A DNA stretch of 37,855 nt from Actinomycetota bacterium (GTDB taxonomy: Bacteria > Actinomycetota > Acidimicrobiia > IMCC26256 > JAGPDB01): NCBI GenBank assembly GCA_963169585.1, contig CAUJDU010000014.1, positions 1 through 37,855 of the forward strand. Direction: 5' to 3'. Shown here piece after piece: positions 16,196 through 23,988 of this stretch (position 1 is its first letter; the number at the start of each line of letters is the position of its first letter). The position numbers and the translations under genes are program-made. The notes beneath the pieces are model-generated. The model had not been told where the DNA came from and searched no databases. It saw only the letters and a program-made list of their open reading frames with translations.

Positions 16196-18091
16196 CTATT
16201 CGGGAACAACTTCACCACCAAAAACCGAAACAACAGTATCTACTGGATCAAATTCTTTTGACTCTGCCATTGTTTTCTCGATCGATTCATCATCAGCTTC
16301 ATTCTGAAGCGAATGACTGGAAGCATCAATATCGGGTTCAGGTATGCTTCGCATTGGATTTTTATCTGAAGTTGAGGTGATTTCATCGTTACTGTGCAGC
16401 GAACGATCGGTTGCTTTAGCAACCGCTGAGCCAGGAGTAGCGATGGAATCACCAGGCACAAGTTGGAATCGGAAAGAGGTTTCGTGTATTCCTTCTAAAA
16501 ATCCTCTAACCAACGCTGCGTCTTTTTTAAATCGTGCTTTTACTTCGTCTAACTCTGTAGGGTCTACACCGAAGGTTAATACATCACCTTCTAATTTTAT
16601 CGGTTGAGCTTTTTTAATAGAGGCTTTAGATGCGACACTTAATAGGTCAATAACTTTTGGCCAAGATGCTGACACATCTTTTACCGTCAATTTCTTTGCA
16701 GGAGCTTTACTTTCCGGTGCTTGCTTCTTCAATGCACCCAACGTCGCTTGACTAGTTGGCTTCTCTTCAGCTTGGGATGAACTGTCGGGAGCCGAAAATA
16801 CGCTGCGCGAGCCAGTTCCTGGCACCCGCATTTCATCCCCAGATTTAGATTCAGACGACTGACTTCGCTCAGAATAATATGAAGCATCAGAAACGGCTTC
16901 AGCATTATTTTGAAACGAACGATTGTCCGGTTCAGCGGACACTGACACAGAAGCAGGCCTGGATCCACTTTGAGAACTTTCATTCCCTGAGCTGTCCATT
17001 GTTGAGAGTAAAGCTACTTCTACATTAAGTAGAGGGCTCAAAGTAGCTGTTCCTCTCATATCAGCAACGGCTTTTCCGAGCTTTAAGATAAATTGGCGGA
17101 GAAAGTTAATCCCACATTTATCACCGATATTTTTCAATTCATCTTTATCAGAGACATTACTTAATAAAATTGTGGTAGAGGGATTCAATGAAACCACAAG
17201 ACAATCTCGAGCTATGGAAATTATATTTTCAATAATTGCTCTTGGCTCTTTTCCATTCTGCGCGATTTCATGAAGACACGACATTGCCATTCCGACATCA
17301 CCAGAGCTACAACTAAGTATTAGCTCTAAAATCTTCGGTGAATCATTTGATGCATGTGCAGCTTCGAGTTGATCTAACGAAGTTACTTCTAAAGCTAGAA
17401 CCTGATCTAAATATGAAAGCATGTCACGAACTGATCCTGCACCTTTTCTAGCAACGAAGCTTAAAGCAGCATCATCAAGTTGTTTTTCCTCCCAGCTCAA
17501 AATCTCTTTACCAAGTTCGAACAGTTTTTCTTCCGATACAACTTGGAATTCAAAATGTTGTGTTCGTGATCGAATTGTTGGTAACACTTTTTCAGGGTTA
17601 GTTGTTGCAAGAATAAAAACAACGTGTTCGGGAGGCTCTTCGAGAGTTTTTAGCAATGCGTTAGCAGCCCTGCCTGTCAATTCATGAACCTCATCAATTA
17701 TGTAAACTTTTGTTCCACCAGCGGCTGATGCGTAGCTAACTTTTTCAATTAGCTCGCGCATATCGTCAACACCATTGTTACTAGCAGCGTCAAGTTCAAT
17801 CACATCAAAAGATTTCCCAGCTCTCGACGAAAGACAGCTTTCGCATTGCCCACAAGGTTCAATTTCGCTTGACTCTTTAGGAAATCCGTCTTTGAAAAGT
17901 TCACAATTTAATACCGCTCCCAAAATTCGAGCTGTAGAGGTTTTTCCGGTCCCCCTTGTTCCAGATAACAAATATGCATGAGCCAAACGATTCTCGCTAA
18001 TTGCGTTTTGCAGTGCTTTTGCAACATGGTCTTGACCGATAAGTTCTGAAAACCTTTGGGGTCGATATTTTCTATACAAAGAAGTCGCCAT
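16196..18091 (-). CDS. dnaX: DNA polymerase III subunits gamma/tau
   Basis: A 631-residue clamp-loader subunit. Walker A 'GTRGTGKT' is at 44-51, the zinc site C63/C80/C83/C86 ('EPCGQCESC'), the DExx box 'IIDEVHEL' (131-138), and sensor 1 'ILATTNPEKVLPTIRSR'. Domain III lies at about 230-370. A low-complexity Ser-rich linker (about 370-470) leads to a C-terminal region typical of tau ('SWPKVIDLLS...FGVDPTELDEVKARF'). The acidic C-terminal tail may contact the polymerase. I saw no obvious slippery heptamer for a gamma frameshift. It is divergent from the ABC exporter gene. Confidence 0.96.
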   Translation of the reverse strand: MATSLYRKYRPQRFSELIGQDHVAKALQNAISENRLAHAYLLSGTRGTGKTSTARILGAVLNCELFKDGFPKESSEIEPCGQCESCLSSRAGKSFDVIELDAASNNGVDDMRELIEKVSYASAAGGTKVYIIDEVHELTGRAANALLKTLEEPPEHVVFILATTNPEKVLPTIRSRTQHFEFQVVSEEKLFELGKEILSWEEKQLDDAALSFVARKGAGSVRDMLSYLDQVLALEVTSLDQLEAAHASNDSPKILELILSCSSGDVGMAMSCLHEIAQNGKEPRAIIENIISIARDCLVVSLNPSTTILLSNVSDKDELKNIGDKCGINFLRQFILKLGKAVADMRGTATLSPLLNVEVALLSTMDSSGNESSQSGSRPASVSVSAEPDNRSFQNNAEAVSDASYYSERSQSSESKSGDEMRVPGTGSRSVFSAPDSSSQAEEKPTSQATLGALKKQAPESKAPAKKLTVKDVSASWPKVIDLLSVASKASIKKAQPIKLEGDVLTFGVDPTELDEVKARFKKDAALVRGFLEGIHETSFRFQLVPGDSIATPGSAVAKATDRSLHSNDEITSTSDKNPMRSIPEPDIDASSHSLQNEADDESIEKTMAESKEFDPVDTVVSVFGGEVVPE

Positions 18092-18136
18092 ATCTCTAGG
18101 TTAATCGATACGCTCTATTCGAAAAAATCGCTCCCC

Positions 18137-18162
18137 TTGACGACTATGGGCCATCGTATAAT
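18137..18162 (+). promoter_or_regulatory. Putative promoter of the ABC exporter / globin unit
   Basis: TTGACG (18137-18142) and a perfect TATAAT (18157-18162) lie upstream of the exporter, but the spacer is only 14 nt, short of the usual 16-18. The -10 alone is convincing; start would be near 18169, giving a leader of about 58 nt. Confidence 0.5.
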
Positions 18163-18226
18163 TTATTAAGGCGACAAGTTGGGCAAATGGATATAAAGTG
18201 TTTAGCCGACTTCTGTAGGAATGAAA

Positions 18227-20002
18227 ATGGAAAAGATACAACAAGACAAGAGCCAAAAGGATAAGAGTTTTCACGCCCTTGGGTCTTTGATATGGCGATA
18301 TAAAGTGCGCTATCTATCTGTCGATATTTTACGAGTTATTTCTAGTGCCTCTATCTCCTTTTTACCGCTTTTCGTAGCAAGACTAGCTGTATCGATAAAC
18401 AATCCAGATAGAGCATTCAGATACTTAATAGCTATATTTGCTGTTAACGTATTCCATTGGGCAACTTGGCATATTGCAGATTATATTTTCGTAAGGTCGG
18501 TAGCCCCTACTTTCTATGAATTTAAAAAAATTTCATTCCAAATGTTTTGGTCGAATAATTACTCTGAATTTATTGAGAAACCTTCTGGAAAAGTTGGACA
18601 TTATATAAATCAACTTCGAAGTTACGCTAGAGATATCCACGACTCTTACCATTATGGATTTATTCCGATTGTTAGCGCATTACCTGTTTACATATATTTG
18701 TTTTATACGACAGCTTGGCAAAACTCTGTCATTTATGGTTTGTTTATCATTCTTTCATTAAGCATTCTTGTTGTTATGACTAAGCCGATGCGTAAATATC
18801 AGAGGAGGGTAACAGATGAAGAATCTTCAAATGCAGGACGAGTTTTTGATTCATATGCAAACTTTGTCAACGTATTTTCATTTCGTTCGCAGAGGAAAGA
18901 AATAACCAGAAACAACAATCAAGTTACAACTCTAAACAAGAAGGATATCCAGGCCGGATATCGCATTATGAATTATTGGACTGGGGCAAGCACGCTCATA
19001 AGAATTGGACTATGGGGAATAATCCTGTTTTACAGCTGGAATCTTTACGACAAAGGAACTATTTCATTTGAAGCATTTATAGTTTCTGTTACGGTTTTGC
19101 TCGATTTCACTAATCAATATTGGAATCTTGTTCACCATATAGGCCTGTGGAATCAGAACGCTTCGAGGTTCAGAGAAGCATATAATTATCTATTCCCAAA
19201 TATTAATGTTGTTAAAGATTTCCATGCTTCAAAAAAGATTTTAGGAAATTCATCTCCGCTAAAGCTAGCTAATTCTCTAGAGATAAAAAACTTAGAATTC
19301 TCATATCCTGACGCACCCGACCAAGTAATACTCAAAAACATAAACATTACAGTTGCCAAGAATGAAAAAATTGGAATTGTCGGCAAAAGTGGCTCTGGAA
19401 AATCAACGCTAATAAAGATTCTCCTTGGTTTCTATCCTTTAACTCATGGGGCAGTTCTTGTCGATTCGATACCAGTTGATACAGATGACCTTGCACAGCT
19501 GTACGCCTATGTTCCACAAGATACAACATTGTTTCAAGAAACTATTTTCTACAACATAGCCTACGCTTGTGAACGTGAGGTTTCCAAGAACGAAGTCCAA
19601 AATGCGGCAGAGAAGGCTCATATCAGTGAATTTATCGAAAGTCTACCAAATGGTTATGAAACTTTTGTTGGTGAGCGTGGAGTCAAGTTGTCTCTCGGTC
19701 AACGACAAAGAATTGCTATAGCACGAGCATTCCTTCGCGAATCAGATTTACTTATTTTAGATGAGGCAACTTCATCTTTAGATTCACGTACTGAGAGCTA
19801 TGTCCAACAATCATTCGAAAAGCTATGGGGTGGAAAATCTGTGATTGCCATTGCACATAGACTTTCAACTCTTAACAACGTAGACAGAATCATAGTTATG
19901 GATAAAGGTGAAATCGTAGAACAAGGTACGAAAGAAGAGCTACTTGAACTCAATGGCCATTTTGCTGATCTTTGGAATCATCAACGAAAAGGAATGCTAT
20001 AG
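18227..20002 (+). CDS. ABC exporter half-transporter (fused membrane and ATPase domains)
   Basis: About 591 residues. The N-terminal half has about six membrane helices (the first around 35-55, the last before residue 310) as in type IV ABC exporters. The C-terminal nucleotide-binding domain has 'GKSGSGKST' (Walker A), the Q-loop 'VPQDTTLF', a variant signature 'LSLGQRQRIAIARA' (LSLGQ for LSGGQ), Walker B 'LLILDEATSS' and the H-loop 'AIAHRLST'. It should act as a homodimer or with a partner half; the substrate cannot be read. Two in-frame ATGs are close together; AGGA (18217-18220) is six bases before ATG 18227 but abuts ATG 18221, so I choose 18227. A truncated haemoglobin gene follows 20 nt later. 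Confidence 0.92.
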   Translation: MEKIQQDKSQKDKSFHALGSLIWRYKVRYLSVDILRVISSASISFLPLFVARLAVSINNPDRAFRYLIAIFAVNVFHWATWHIADYIFVRSVAPTFYEFKKISFQMFWSNNYSEFIEKPSGKVGHYINQLRSYARDIHDSYHYGFIPIVSALPVYIYLFYTTAWQNSVIYGLFIILSLSILVVMTKPMRKYQRRVTDEESSNAGRVFDSYANFVNVFSFRSQRKEITRNNNQVTTLNKKDIQAGYRIMNYWTGASTLIRIGLWGIILFYSWNLYDKGTISFEAFIVSVTVLLDFTNQYWNLVHHIGLWNQNASRFREAYNYLFPNINVVKDFHASKKILGNSSPLKLANSLEIKNLEFSYPDAPDQVILKNINITVAKNEKIGIVGKSGSGKSTLIKILLGFYPLTHGAVLVDSIPVDTDDLAQLYAYVPQDTTLFQETIFYNIAYACEREVSKNEVQNAAEKAHISEFIESLPNGYETFVGERGVKLSLGQRQRIAIARAFLRESDLLILDEATSSLDSRTESYVQQSFEKLWGGKSVIAIAHRLSTLNNVDRIIVMDKGEIVEQGTKEELLELNGHFADLWNHQRKGML

Positions 20003-20022
20003 TTACGCCAGAGGTGATTGGA

Positions 20023-20460
20023 ATGAGTGCCGATAAGGACATGAGCTCACGTGGCTGCGATCTAGATAATGAAGAAGAAATTGCCGAATTAATGAAACGC
20101 TTCTATTCCGATATTGCACAAGATGAAATGCTTGGGCCATTTTTTAATGATGTGGCACAAGTAAATTGGGATGAACACGTTGACCATATTGGAAAATTTT
20201 GGTGCAGAATGCTTTTTGGTGCAGGTGATTACAGAGGGAACCCTCTTGAAGCGCACATGAGAATACATATGCTTTCACCGATAAGAAATGAAAATTTTCA
20301 ACATTGGCTTGAATTGTTCCAAGAGAATGTAGATTCAGGTTGGGAAGGTCCTTACGCCCAAGAGATCAAGCGCAAAGCAGTAAAAATAGCTCTCGTTCAC
20401 AGCCGTATGATTACCGGCGAACCGTTAGATGTGCTTTTACACATAACCGATAAGAAGTAG
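20023..20460 (+). CDS. Group III truncated haemoglobin
   Basis: A 145-residue haem globin. 'IAELMKRFYSDIAQDEMLGPFF' matches the A-B helices. 'VDHIGKFWCRMLFG' (E helix region), 'GDYRGNPLEAHMRIHML' (proximal F8 His probably H78) and 'FQHWLELFQENVD' with the conserved G-helix Trp are typical of group III trHbs. These bind O2/NO and have proposed roles in NO or peroxide handling. The open frame extends upstream into the exporter gene, but GAGGTGA (20011-20017) five bases before ATG 20023 decides the start. Tight spacing to the ABC exporter suggests cotranscription. The family call is firm; the ligand role is inference. Confidence 0.88.
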   Translation: MSADKDMSSRGCDLDNEEEIAELMKRFYSDIAQDEMLGPFFNDVAQVNWDEHVDHIGKFWCRMLFGAGDYRGNPLEAHMRIHMLSPIRNENFQHWLELFQENVDSGWEGPYAQEIKRKAVKIALVHSRMITGEPLDVLLHITDKK

Positions 20461-20507
20461 TTGAACTTTTTAGAAATAATAGAGTATTTAGATTAGGCTA
20501 TCTAACT

Positions 20508-20635
20508 GGTCAAGAGTTTGTGGTGGTGGGTCCGTCGCAATGATTTTAGGTGAACCAGGTCAGGTCGGGAACGAAGCAGCCTTCAGCCAAATAATCGTGT
20601 GCCGTCGGGTAGCCGACCACCGCAAACTCTTGACC
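20508..20635 (+). ncRNA. ffs: Signal recognition particle RNA (small bacterial SRP RNA)
   Basis: The conserved apical domain is present: GTGAACCAGGTCAGG with GGGAACGAAGCAGCC (about 20550-20582), the Ffh-binding internal loops. The ends pair over 13 bp (GGTCAAGAGTTTG 20508-20520 with CAAACTCTTGACC 20623-20635), and an inner stem joins GTGGTGG-type sequence with CCGACCACC. The length of about 128 nt is a little above the E. coli 4.5S RNA. It lies 8 nt upstream of a tRNA-Ser, so the two are probably one transcript. An ffs close to dnaX is common in bacteria. End positions are inferred from the stem. Confidence 0.9.
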
Positions 20636-20643
20636 TATTAGTG

Positions 20644-20731
20644 GGTGGAATGCGAGAGCGGCCGAATCGGCACGCTTGGAAAGCGTGTGAAGTGAAAGCT
20701 TCCCAGGGTTCGAATCCCTGTTCCACCGCCA
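20644..20731 (+). tRNA. tRNA-Ser(GGA), CCA encoded
   Basis: The acceptor GGTGGAA pairs with TTCCACC, discriminator G, encoded CCA (20729-20731). The anticodon stem CACGC/GCGTG holds the loop TTGGAAA with anticodon GGA, which reads UCC/UCU. A long variable arm (TGAAGTGAAAGCTTC) and T-loop GGTTCGAATCC are typical of class II tRNA-Ser. Confidence 0.96.
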
Positions 20732-20745
20732 ACAACACACCAAGC

Positions 20746-20791
20746 GTATGGTTGTAAACAGCCATTTCACCGAACTTAATCGGCCCAACGC
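20746..20791 (+). repeat. 46-nt element, copy A
   Basis: The left arm GTATGGTTGTAAAC (14 nt) is followed by a 13-nt variable centre and a right arm AACTTAATCGGCCCAACGC. It shares arms and total length with copies B and C while the centre differs. The two bases before it (GC) extend partial pairing between the ends. It starts 15 nt after tRNA-Ser(GGA). Confidence 0.75.
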
Positions 20792-20804
20792 ACAAACGGA
20801 GTGG

Positions 20805-21125
20805 TTATTTCTTCTTGCGTAAAGGCTTCTTATCGATCAAAACATCTTGTTGCCACTTACTTGGCTTTTTATCTGTCCTATGTATACAGCCAACCCAACA
20901 ACATGGTCGTTTTTGTCCATCAAGCAATTCTTCAACTGTCCGATCAATTCGCCTAGCACGAGTTTTTTCTTGTTTGGCATCTTCTACCCAACAAATAAAT
21001 TCATTTCTTGCTATATCTGAAATTGCTTCCCAAAGACCGGTAATTTTACTCGAAGCCGTTAACGCCTTTATCAAATCCTCTGGTAATTCGTGGACTAATC
21101 CTCCAGAAATCTTTGCTTTACCCAT
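20805..21125 (-). CDS. YdeI/OmdA-family protein (bacteriocin-protection / OmpD-associated domain)
   Basis: A 106-residue protein. 'VHELPEDLIKALTASSKITGLWEAISDIARNEF' and 'CWVEDAKQEKTRARRIDRTVEELLDG' follow the OmdA pattern (LP.DL..AL...W..L....R.E.I.WI..AK..ETR.RRI). This is the single-domain short form, without the N-terminal DUF1801 or DUF1905 part often seen. The C-terminus is Cys- and Lys-rich ('PCCWVGCIHRTDKK'), with a possible metal-binding look. The family has a poorly defined role in peptide or antibiotic tolerance. The gene is bracketed by inverted 46-nt elements A and B and looks like an accessory insertion behind the tRNA. A long antisense open frame on the other strand is a shadow. 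Confidence 0.78.
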   Translation of the reverse strand: MGKAKISGGLVHELPEDLIKALTASSKITGLWEAISDIARNEFICWVEDAKQEKTRARRIDRTVEELLDGQKRPCCWVGCIHRTDKKPSKWQQDVLIDKKPLRKKK

Positions 21126-21144
21126 GAAAACAGTTTAACAAGCC

Positions 21145-21190
21145 GCGTTGGGCCGATTAAGCTTGGCTTTTCGAAGGTTTACGACCAAAC
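21145..21190 (-). repeat. 46-nt element, copy B (inverted)
   Basis: Read on the minus strand: GTTTGGTCGTAAAC, a 12-nt centre (CTTCGAAAAGCC), then AAGCTTAATCGGCCCAACGC. With the two preceding bases, GCGTTTGGTCG can pair with the terminal CGGCCCAACGC at 10 of 11 positions (one G-U), so this copy makes the best hairpin. It lies 20 nt upstream of the ydeI-like start and faces copy C across 40 nt. Confidence 0.78.
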
Positions 21191-21230
21191 GCTTTCCTGG
21201 ATTCTCGCAACTAGACCGAAGATAACAGGT

Positions 21231-21276
21231 GTATGGTCGTAAACCCACAGATTTTCAAGCATAATCGGCCCAACGC
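21231..21276 (+). repeat. 46-nt element, copy C
   Basis: The left arm GTATGGTCGTAAAC, a 12-nt centre (CCACAGATTTTC) and a right arm AAGCATAATCGGCCCAACGC give the same total length as A and B. Its last base is the first base of a 19-bp tandem repeat. Confidence 0.78.
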
Positions 21277-21330
21277 GAGTTGAGGGGGCTACCACGAGTT
21301 GAGGGGGTGACCACGAGTTGGGGTACGGGT
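21276..21330 (+). repeat. 19-bp tandem repeat, about 2.9 units
   Basis: Units begin at 21276, 21295 and 21314 with exact 19-nt spacing: CGAGTTGAGGGGGCTACCA, CGAGTTGAGGGGGTGACCA, then a diverged CGAGTTGGGGTACGGGT. It is G-rich, unlike the AT-rich surroundings, and joins directly to the end of 46-nt element C. Confidence 0.8.
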
Positions 21331-21426
21331 AGCAATTACAGCTATCAAGAAAGTTAGGCTGCCCTTTGTATGCGTCGTTGATTTAGGTGTAGATTACAAA
21401 CGCTCAAATTTTAGAAGGATAAATAT

Positions 21427-22398
21427 ATGTCAGATAAGGCAATAGAAATAAAAAGCTTGCGTAAATCCTATGGTGATGGTGAAGTTTTAAAAGGAATAGA
21501 TCTAACCGTAAAGAAAGGTGAAATTCTTGCTTTGCTTGGACCAAACGGAGCTGGTAAAACAACAACGATTCGAGTTCTAGCAACTTTACTTGATTTTGAT
21601 TCAGGCGATGTAAAAGTTAACGGTTACGACGTTACCAGCCAAGCAGGTTCAGTTAGAGCAAGCATTGGACTAACAGGCCAATATGCTGCAGTTGACGAAT
21701 ACCTAACAGGTTTTGAAAATCTAGAACTTATTGGTTTGCTTTACCATCTTTCCAAAGAAAAATCTCGCGAAATTGCTACTCGACTTTTAGAAGAAGTTGA
21801 CTTGGTTGAGTCTTCTAATAAACCAGTTAAAACATATTCAGGTGGAATGAAAAGGCGCCTCGACTTAGCAATGAGCTTAATTGCTAACCCGCCAATTATA
21901 TTCTTAGATGAACCCACAACCGGTCTTGACCCTCGAAGCCGAATGCAAATGTGGGAAACGGTTAAACGTTTGGCCGCAAACGGTACAACAATATTATTAA
22001 CAACACAATATATGGAAGAAGCAGACAATCTGGCCGACAATATAGTCGTTATAGATCATGGTGTTGTTATTGCTCAAGGTACAGCCAAAGATCTTAAATC
22101 TAAAGTTGGTTCTGATCGGTTAGATATTGTCATTGAACACAAACAAGATTTTGCTAAAGCCTTAGAAGTGATAAATGGAGAAGGATTAAAGTCAAATGAA
22201 GAAGATAGAACGATCTCCATAAATGCAAAAACAGGAGTAAAAAATCTTCAGGACGTTTTAAATCAACTACAAGAAGCAAAAATTGAAGTAGAAACTATTT
22301 CACTTCGTCGCCCAACACTTGATGATGTATTTTTAACCCTTACTGGCCGTGAAACCGCTGAAGAAGTTGAAGAAGAATATACGAAAGGCAAAAAGTAA
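21427..22398 (+). CDS. ABC transporter ATP-binding protein, DrrA family
   Basis: A 323-residue ATPase. Walker A 'GPNGAGKT' (38-45), Q-loop 'GLTGQYAAVDEYLTG', signature 'YSGGMKRRLDLAMSL', Walker B 'IIFLDEPTTGLDP' and 'LTTQYMEEADNLAD' are all present. The C-terminal extension (about 225-323), with 'LRRPTLDDVFLTLTG', is the DrrA/CcmA-type tail (DUF4162). It should energise the ABC-2 permease encoded next, with a TAATG overlap. DrrA-type systems export drugs or lipids; the substrate here is unknown. The start ATG has AGAAGGA seven bases upstream. Confidence 0.92.
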   Translation: MSDKAIEIKSLRKSYGDGEVLKGIDLTVKKGEILALLGPNGAGKTTTIRVLATLLDFDSGDVKVNGYDVTSQAGSVRASIGLTGQYAAVDEYLTGFENLELIGLLYHLSKEKSREIATRLLEEVDLVESSNKPVKTYSGGMKRRLDLAMSLIANPPIIFLDEPTTGLDPRSRMQMWETVKRLAANGTTILLTTQYMEEADNLADNIVVIDHGVVIAQGTAKDLKSKVGSDRLDIVIEHKQDFAKALEVINGEGLKSNEEDRTISINAKTGVKNLQDVLNQLQEAKIEVETISLRRPTLDDVFLTLTGRETAEEVEEEYTKGKK

Positions 22399-23213
22399 TG
22401 AATAAAACAATTGTAGATATACCAGTTCAAAACGGATTCAGCCTTTACTGGACAATAGTTGACTCGTGGCGACTAGCAAAACGCTCAATGCTTCACGTTA
22501 TTAGATCCTTAGACCAAGTTATGTCACTTGTCATGTTCCCAGTAATGTTCATGTTACTTAACAGATACGTTTTAGGTGGTGCGATTCAAAGTTCACTTCC
22601 TGAAGGAATCCATTATGTAAATTTTCTGTTTGCCGGGGTGTTAATCCAAACACTAGCGTTCGGTGCAAACTATACAACTATCAATGTTGCAGTAGATCTT
22701 AAAGATGGTATTGTAGATAGATTTCGGTCCCTGCCAATGAGTAATGGTGCTTTTATTCTTGGGCACATTATCGCCGATCTTTTCCGAAATCTTATTTCTG
22801 CAATAATTATTGTGATTGTTGGCTTTATCATTGGATTCCGCCCCGAAGCATCAATAGTTGACTGGCTTTGGACTATTGCATTAGCAATCACTTTTACACT
22901 TGCAATTTCATGGCTTAGTGCAATTTTGGGGCTAATGGTTAAATCATTAGAGGCTGCCCAGTGGCTAGGCTTCGTAATTATTTTCCCACTTACATTTATC
23001 TCAAGTGCATTTGTCCCAACAGACACTATGCCTTCAGGCCTTCAAGTGTTTGCAGAAAATCAACCACTTACATTAGTAATGGACAAAACTAGAGAATGGC
23101 TAGTTGGAATGCCTTCTGGAAGTGCTACATGGGTGCCATTCGCTTGGTGTATTGCAATAATCGTAATTTCTATTCCAATCACAGCAGCTCTATTCCGAAA
23201 AAAATCACAATAA
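22398..23213 (+). CDS. ABC-2 type permease, DrrB family
   Basis: A 271-residue membrane protein with six hydrophobic segments, the first around 50-67 (VMFPVMFMLLNRYVLGG) and the last near 250-266. The family sequence 'GIVDRFRSLPMSNGAFILGHI' (coupling region) and 'FISSAFVPTDTMP' are typical of DrrB/ABC-2 permeases. The ATG overlaps the ATPase stop by one base (TAATG), showing translational coupling and fixing the start. Confidence 0.92.
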   Translation: MNKTIVDIPVQNGFSLYWTIVDSWRLAKRSMLHVIRSLDQVMSLVMFPVMFMLLNRYVLGGAIQSSLPEGIHYVNFLFAGVLIQTLAFGANYTTINVAVDLKDGIVDRFRSLPMSNGAFILGHIIADLFRNLISAIIIVIVGFIIGFRPEASIVDWLWTIALAITFTLAISWLSAILGLMVKSLEAAQWLGFVIIFPLTFISSAFVPTDTMPSGLQVFAENQPLTLVMDKTREWLVGMPSGSATWVPFAWCIAIIVISIPITAALFRKKSQ

Positions 23214-23243
23214 TCTTTTGCGAGAAGTAGCGATCTACCTATC

Positions 23244-23951
23244 ATGCCAATCCTAAAAGCCCAAAGCATAAGTAATGAACTAAGCCTTCTTGGTAGTGCC
23301 AAACGATCCGAAGCATCCTCATGGTTTTTTAAAACTGGTCCAGGTCAATATGGATATGGTGATGTGTTCTATGGGGTAAGCGTTCCCGAACAGCGAAAAA
23401 TCTCTAAAAGATACAAAGATTTGGATTTAGTGGAGATTAGAAAATTACTTAAATCTAAAATACATGAATGTCGTTTAACGGCTTTGTTTATACTCATTTT
23501 ACAATATGAAAATGGTAATGAAACTCAAAAAAATACGATCTATGACTTTTACCTTAAGAACCTAGATCGAGTAAATAATTGGGATTTAGTTGATTCATCT
23601 GCCCATAAAATTCTTGGGCCACATTTACGGAATCGAGATAGATCTATTTTGCATGAACTAGCAGAATCTAAATCACTTTGGAAAAGACGTGTTGCACTAA
23701 TCTCAACTTTTGCATTTTTAAAGGATCACGATTTTAAAGATGCAATAAACTTATGTGAAATATACTTAGATGACGATGAAGATTTAATCCATAAAGCGAC
23801 TGGTTGGACATTGCGAGAAATTGGAAAAGTTTCAGAGCCAACATTAACCCAATTCTTGAATAAACATCACAAAGCCATGCCTAGAACAGCCTTACGGTAT
23901 TCAATAGAACGACTTGACACTAGCCAGCGTAAAAAATATATGAAAAAGTAA
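23244..23951 (+). CDS. DNA alkylation repair glycosylase, AlkD-like
   Basis: A 235-residue protein built of HEAT-like (ALK) repeats. 'YGYGDVFYGVSVPEQRKI' is the N-terminal family motif. 'NNWDLVDSSAHKILG' carries W113 and D117, and 'ATGWTLREIGK' carries W188, corresponding to Trp109, Asp113 and Trp187 of Bacillus cereus AlkD, which line its DNA-facing cleft. AlkD removes positively charged N3- and N7-alkylpurines without flipping the base. It begins 30 nt after drrB and may share its transcript. Confidence 0.92.
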   Translation: MPILKAQSISNELSLLGSAKRSEASSWFFKTGPGQYGYGDVFYGVSVPEQRKISKRYKDLDLVEIRKLLKSKIHECRLTALFILILQYENGNETQKNTIYDFYLKNLDRVNNWDLVDSSAHKILGPHLRNRDRSILHELAESKSLWKRRVALISTFAFLKDHDFKDAINLCEIYLDDDEDLIHKATGWTLREIGKVSEPTLTQFLNKHHKAMPRTALRYSIERLDTSQRKKYMKK

Positions 23952-23988
23952 TAGTCGTTCTATGTAAAGTTCGAACTATTATGAGCTA

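Noticed and set aside
16196-18091. Programmed frameshift in dnaX producing gamma
   Set aside because: No A-rich slippery heptamer with a following hairpin was found in the linker region; the tau frame is open throughout.
20546-20795. Minus-strand open frames of 70-80 codons
   Set aside because: They cover the SRP RNA and tRNA-Ser genes on the opposite strand and their sequence is explained by those RNAs.
20815-21138. Plus-strand 107-codon open frame
   Set aside because: It is the exact antisense shadow of the YdeI/OmdA-family gene and shows no family features of its own.
20785-21276. GCCCAAC / GTTGGGC boxes in the 46-nt elements resemble integron attC core sites (RYYYAAC...GTTRRRY)
   Set aside because: Polarity is wrong: each element has its GTT-like end on the left and AAC on the right, the reverse of attC. 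The distances do not form attC-like hairpins and no IntI gene is present.
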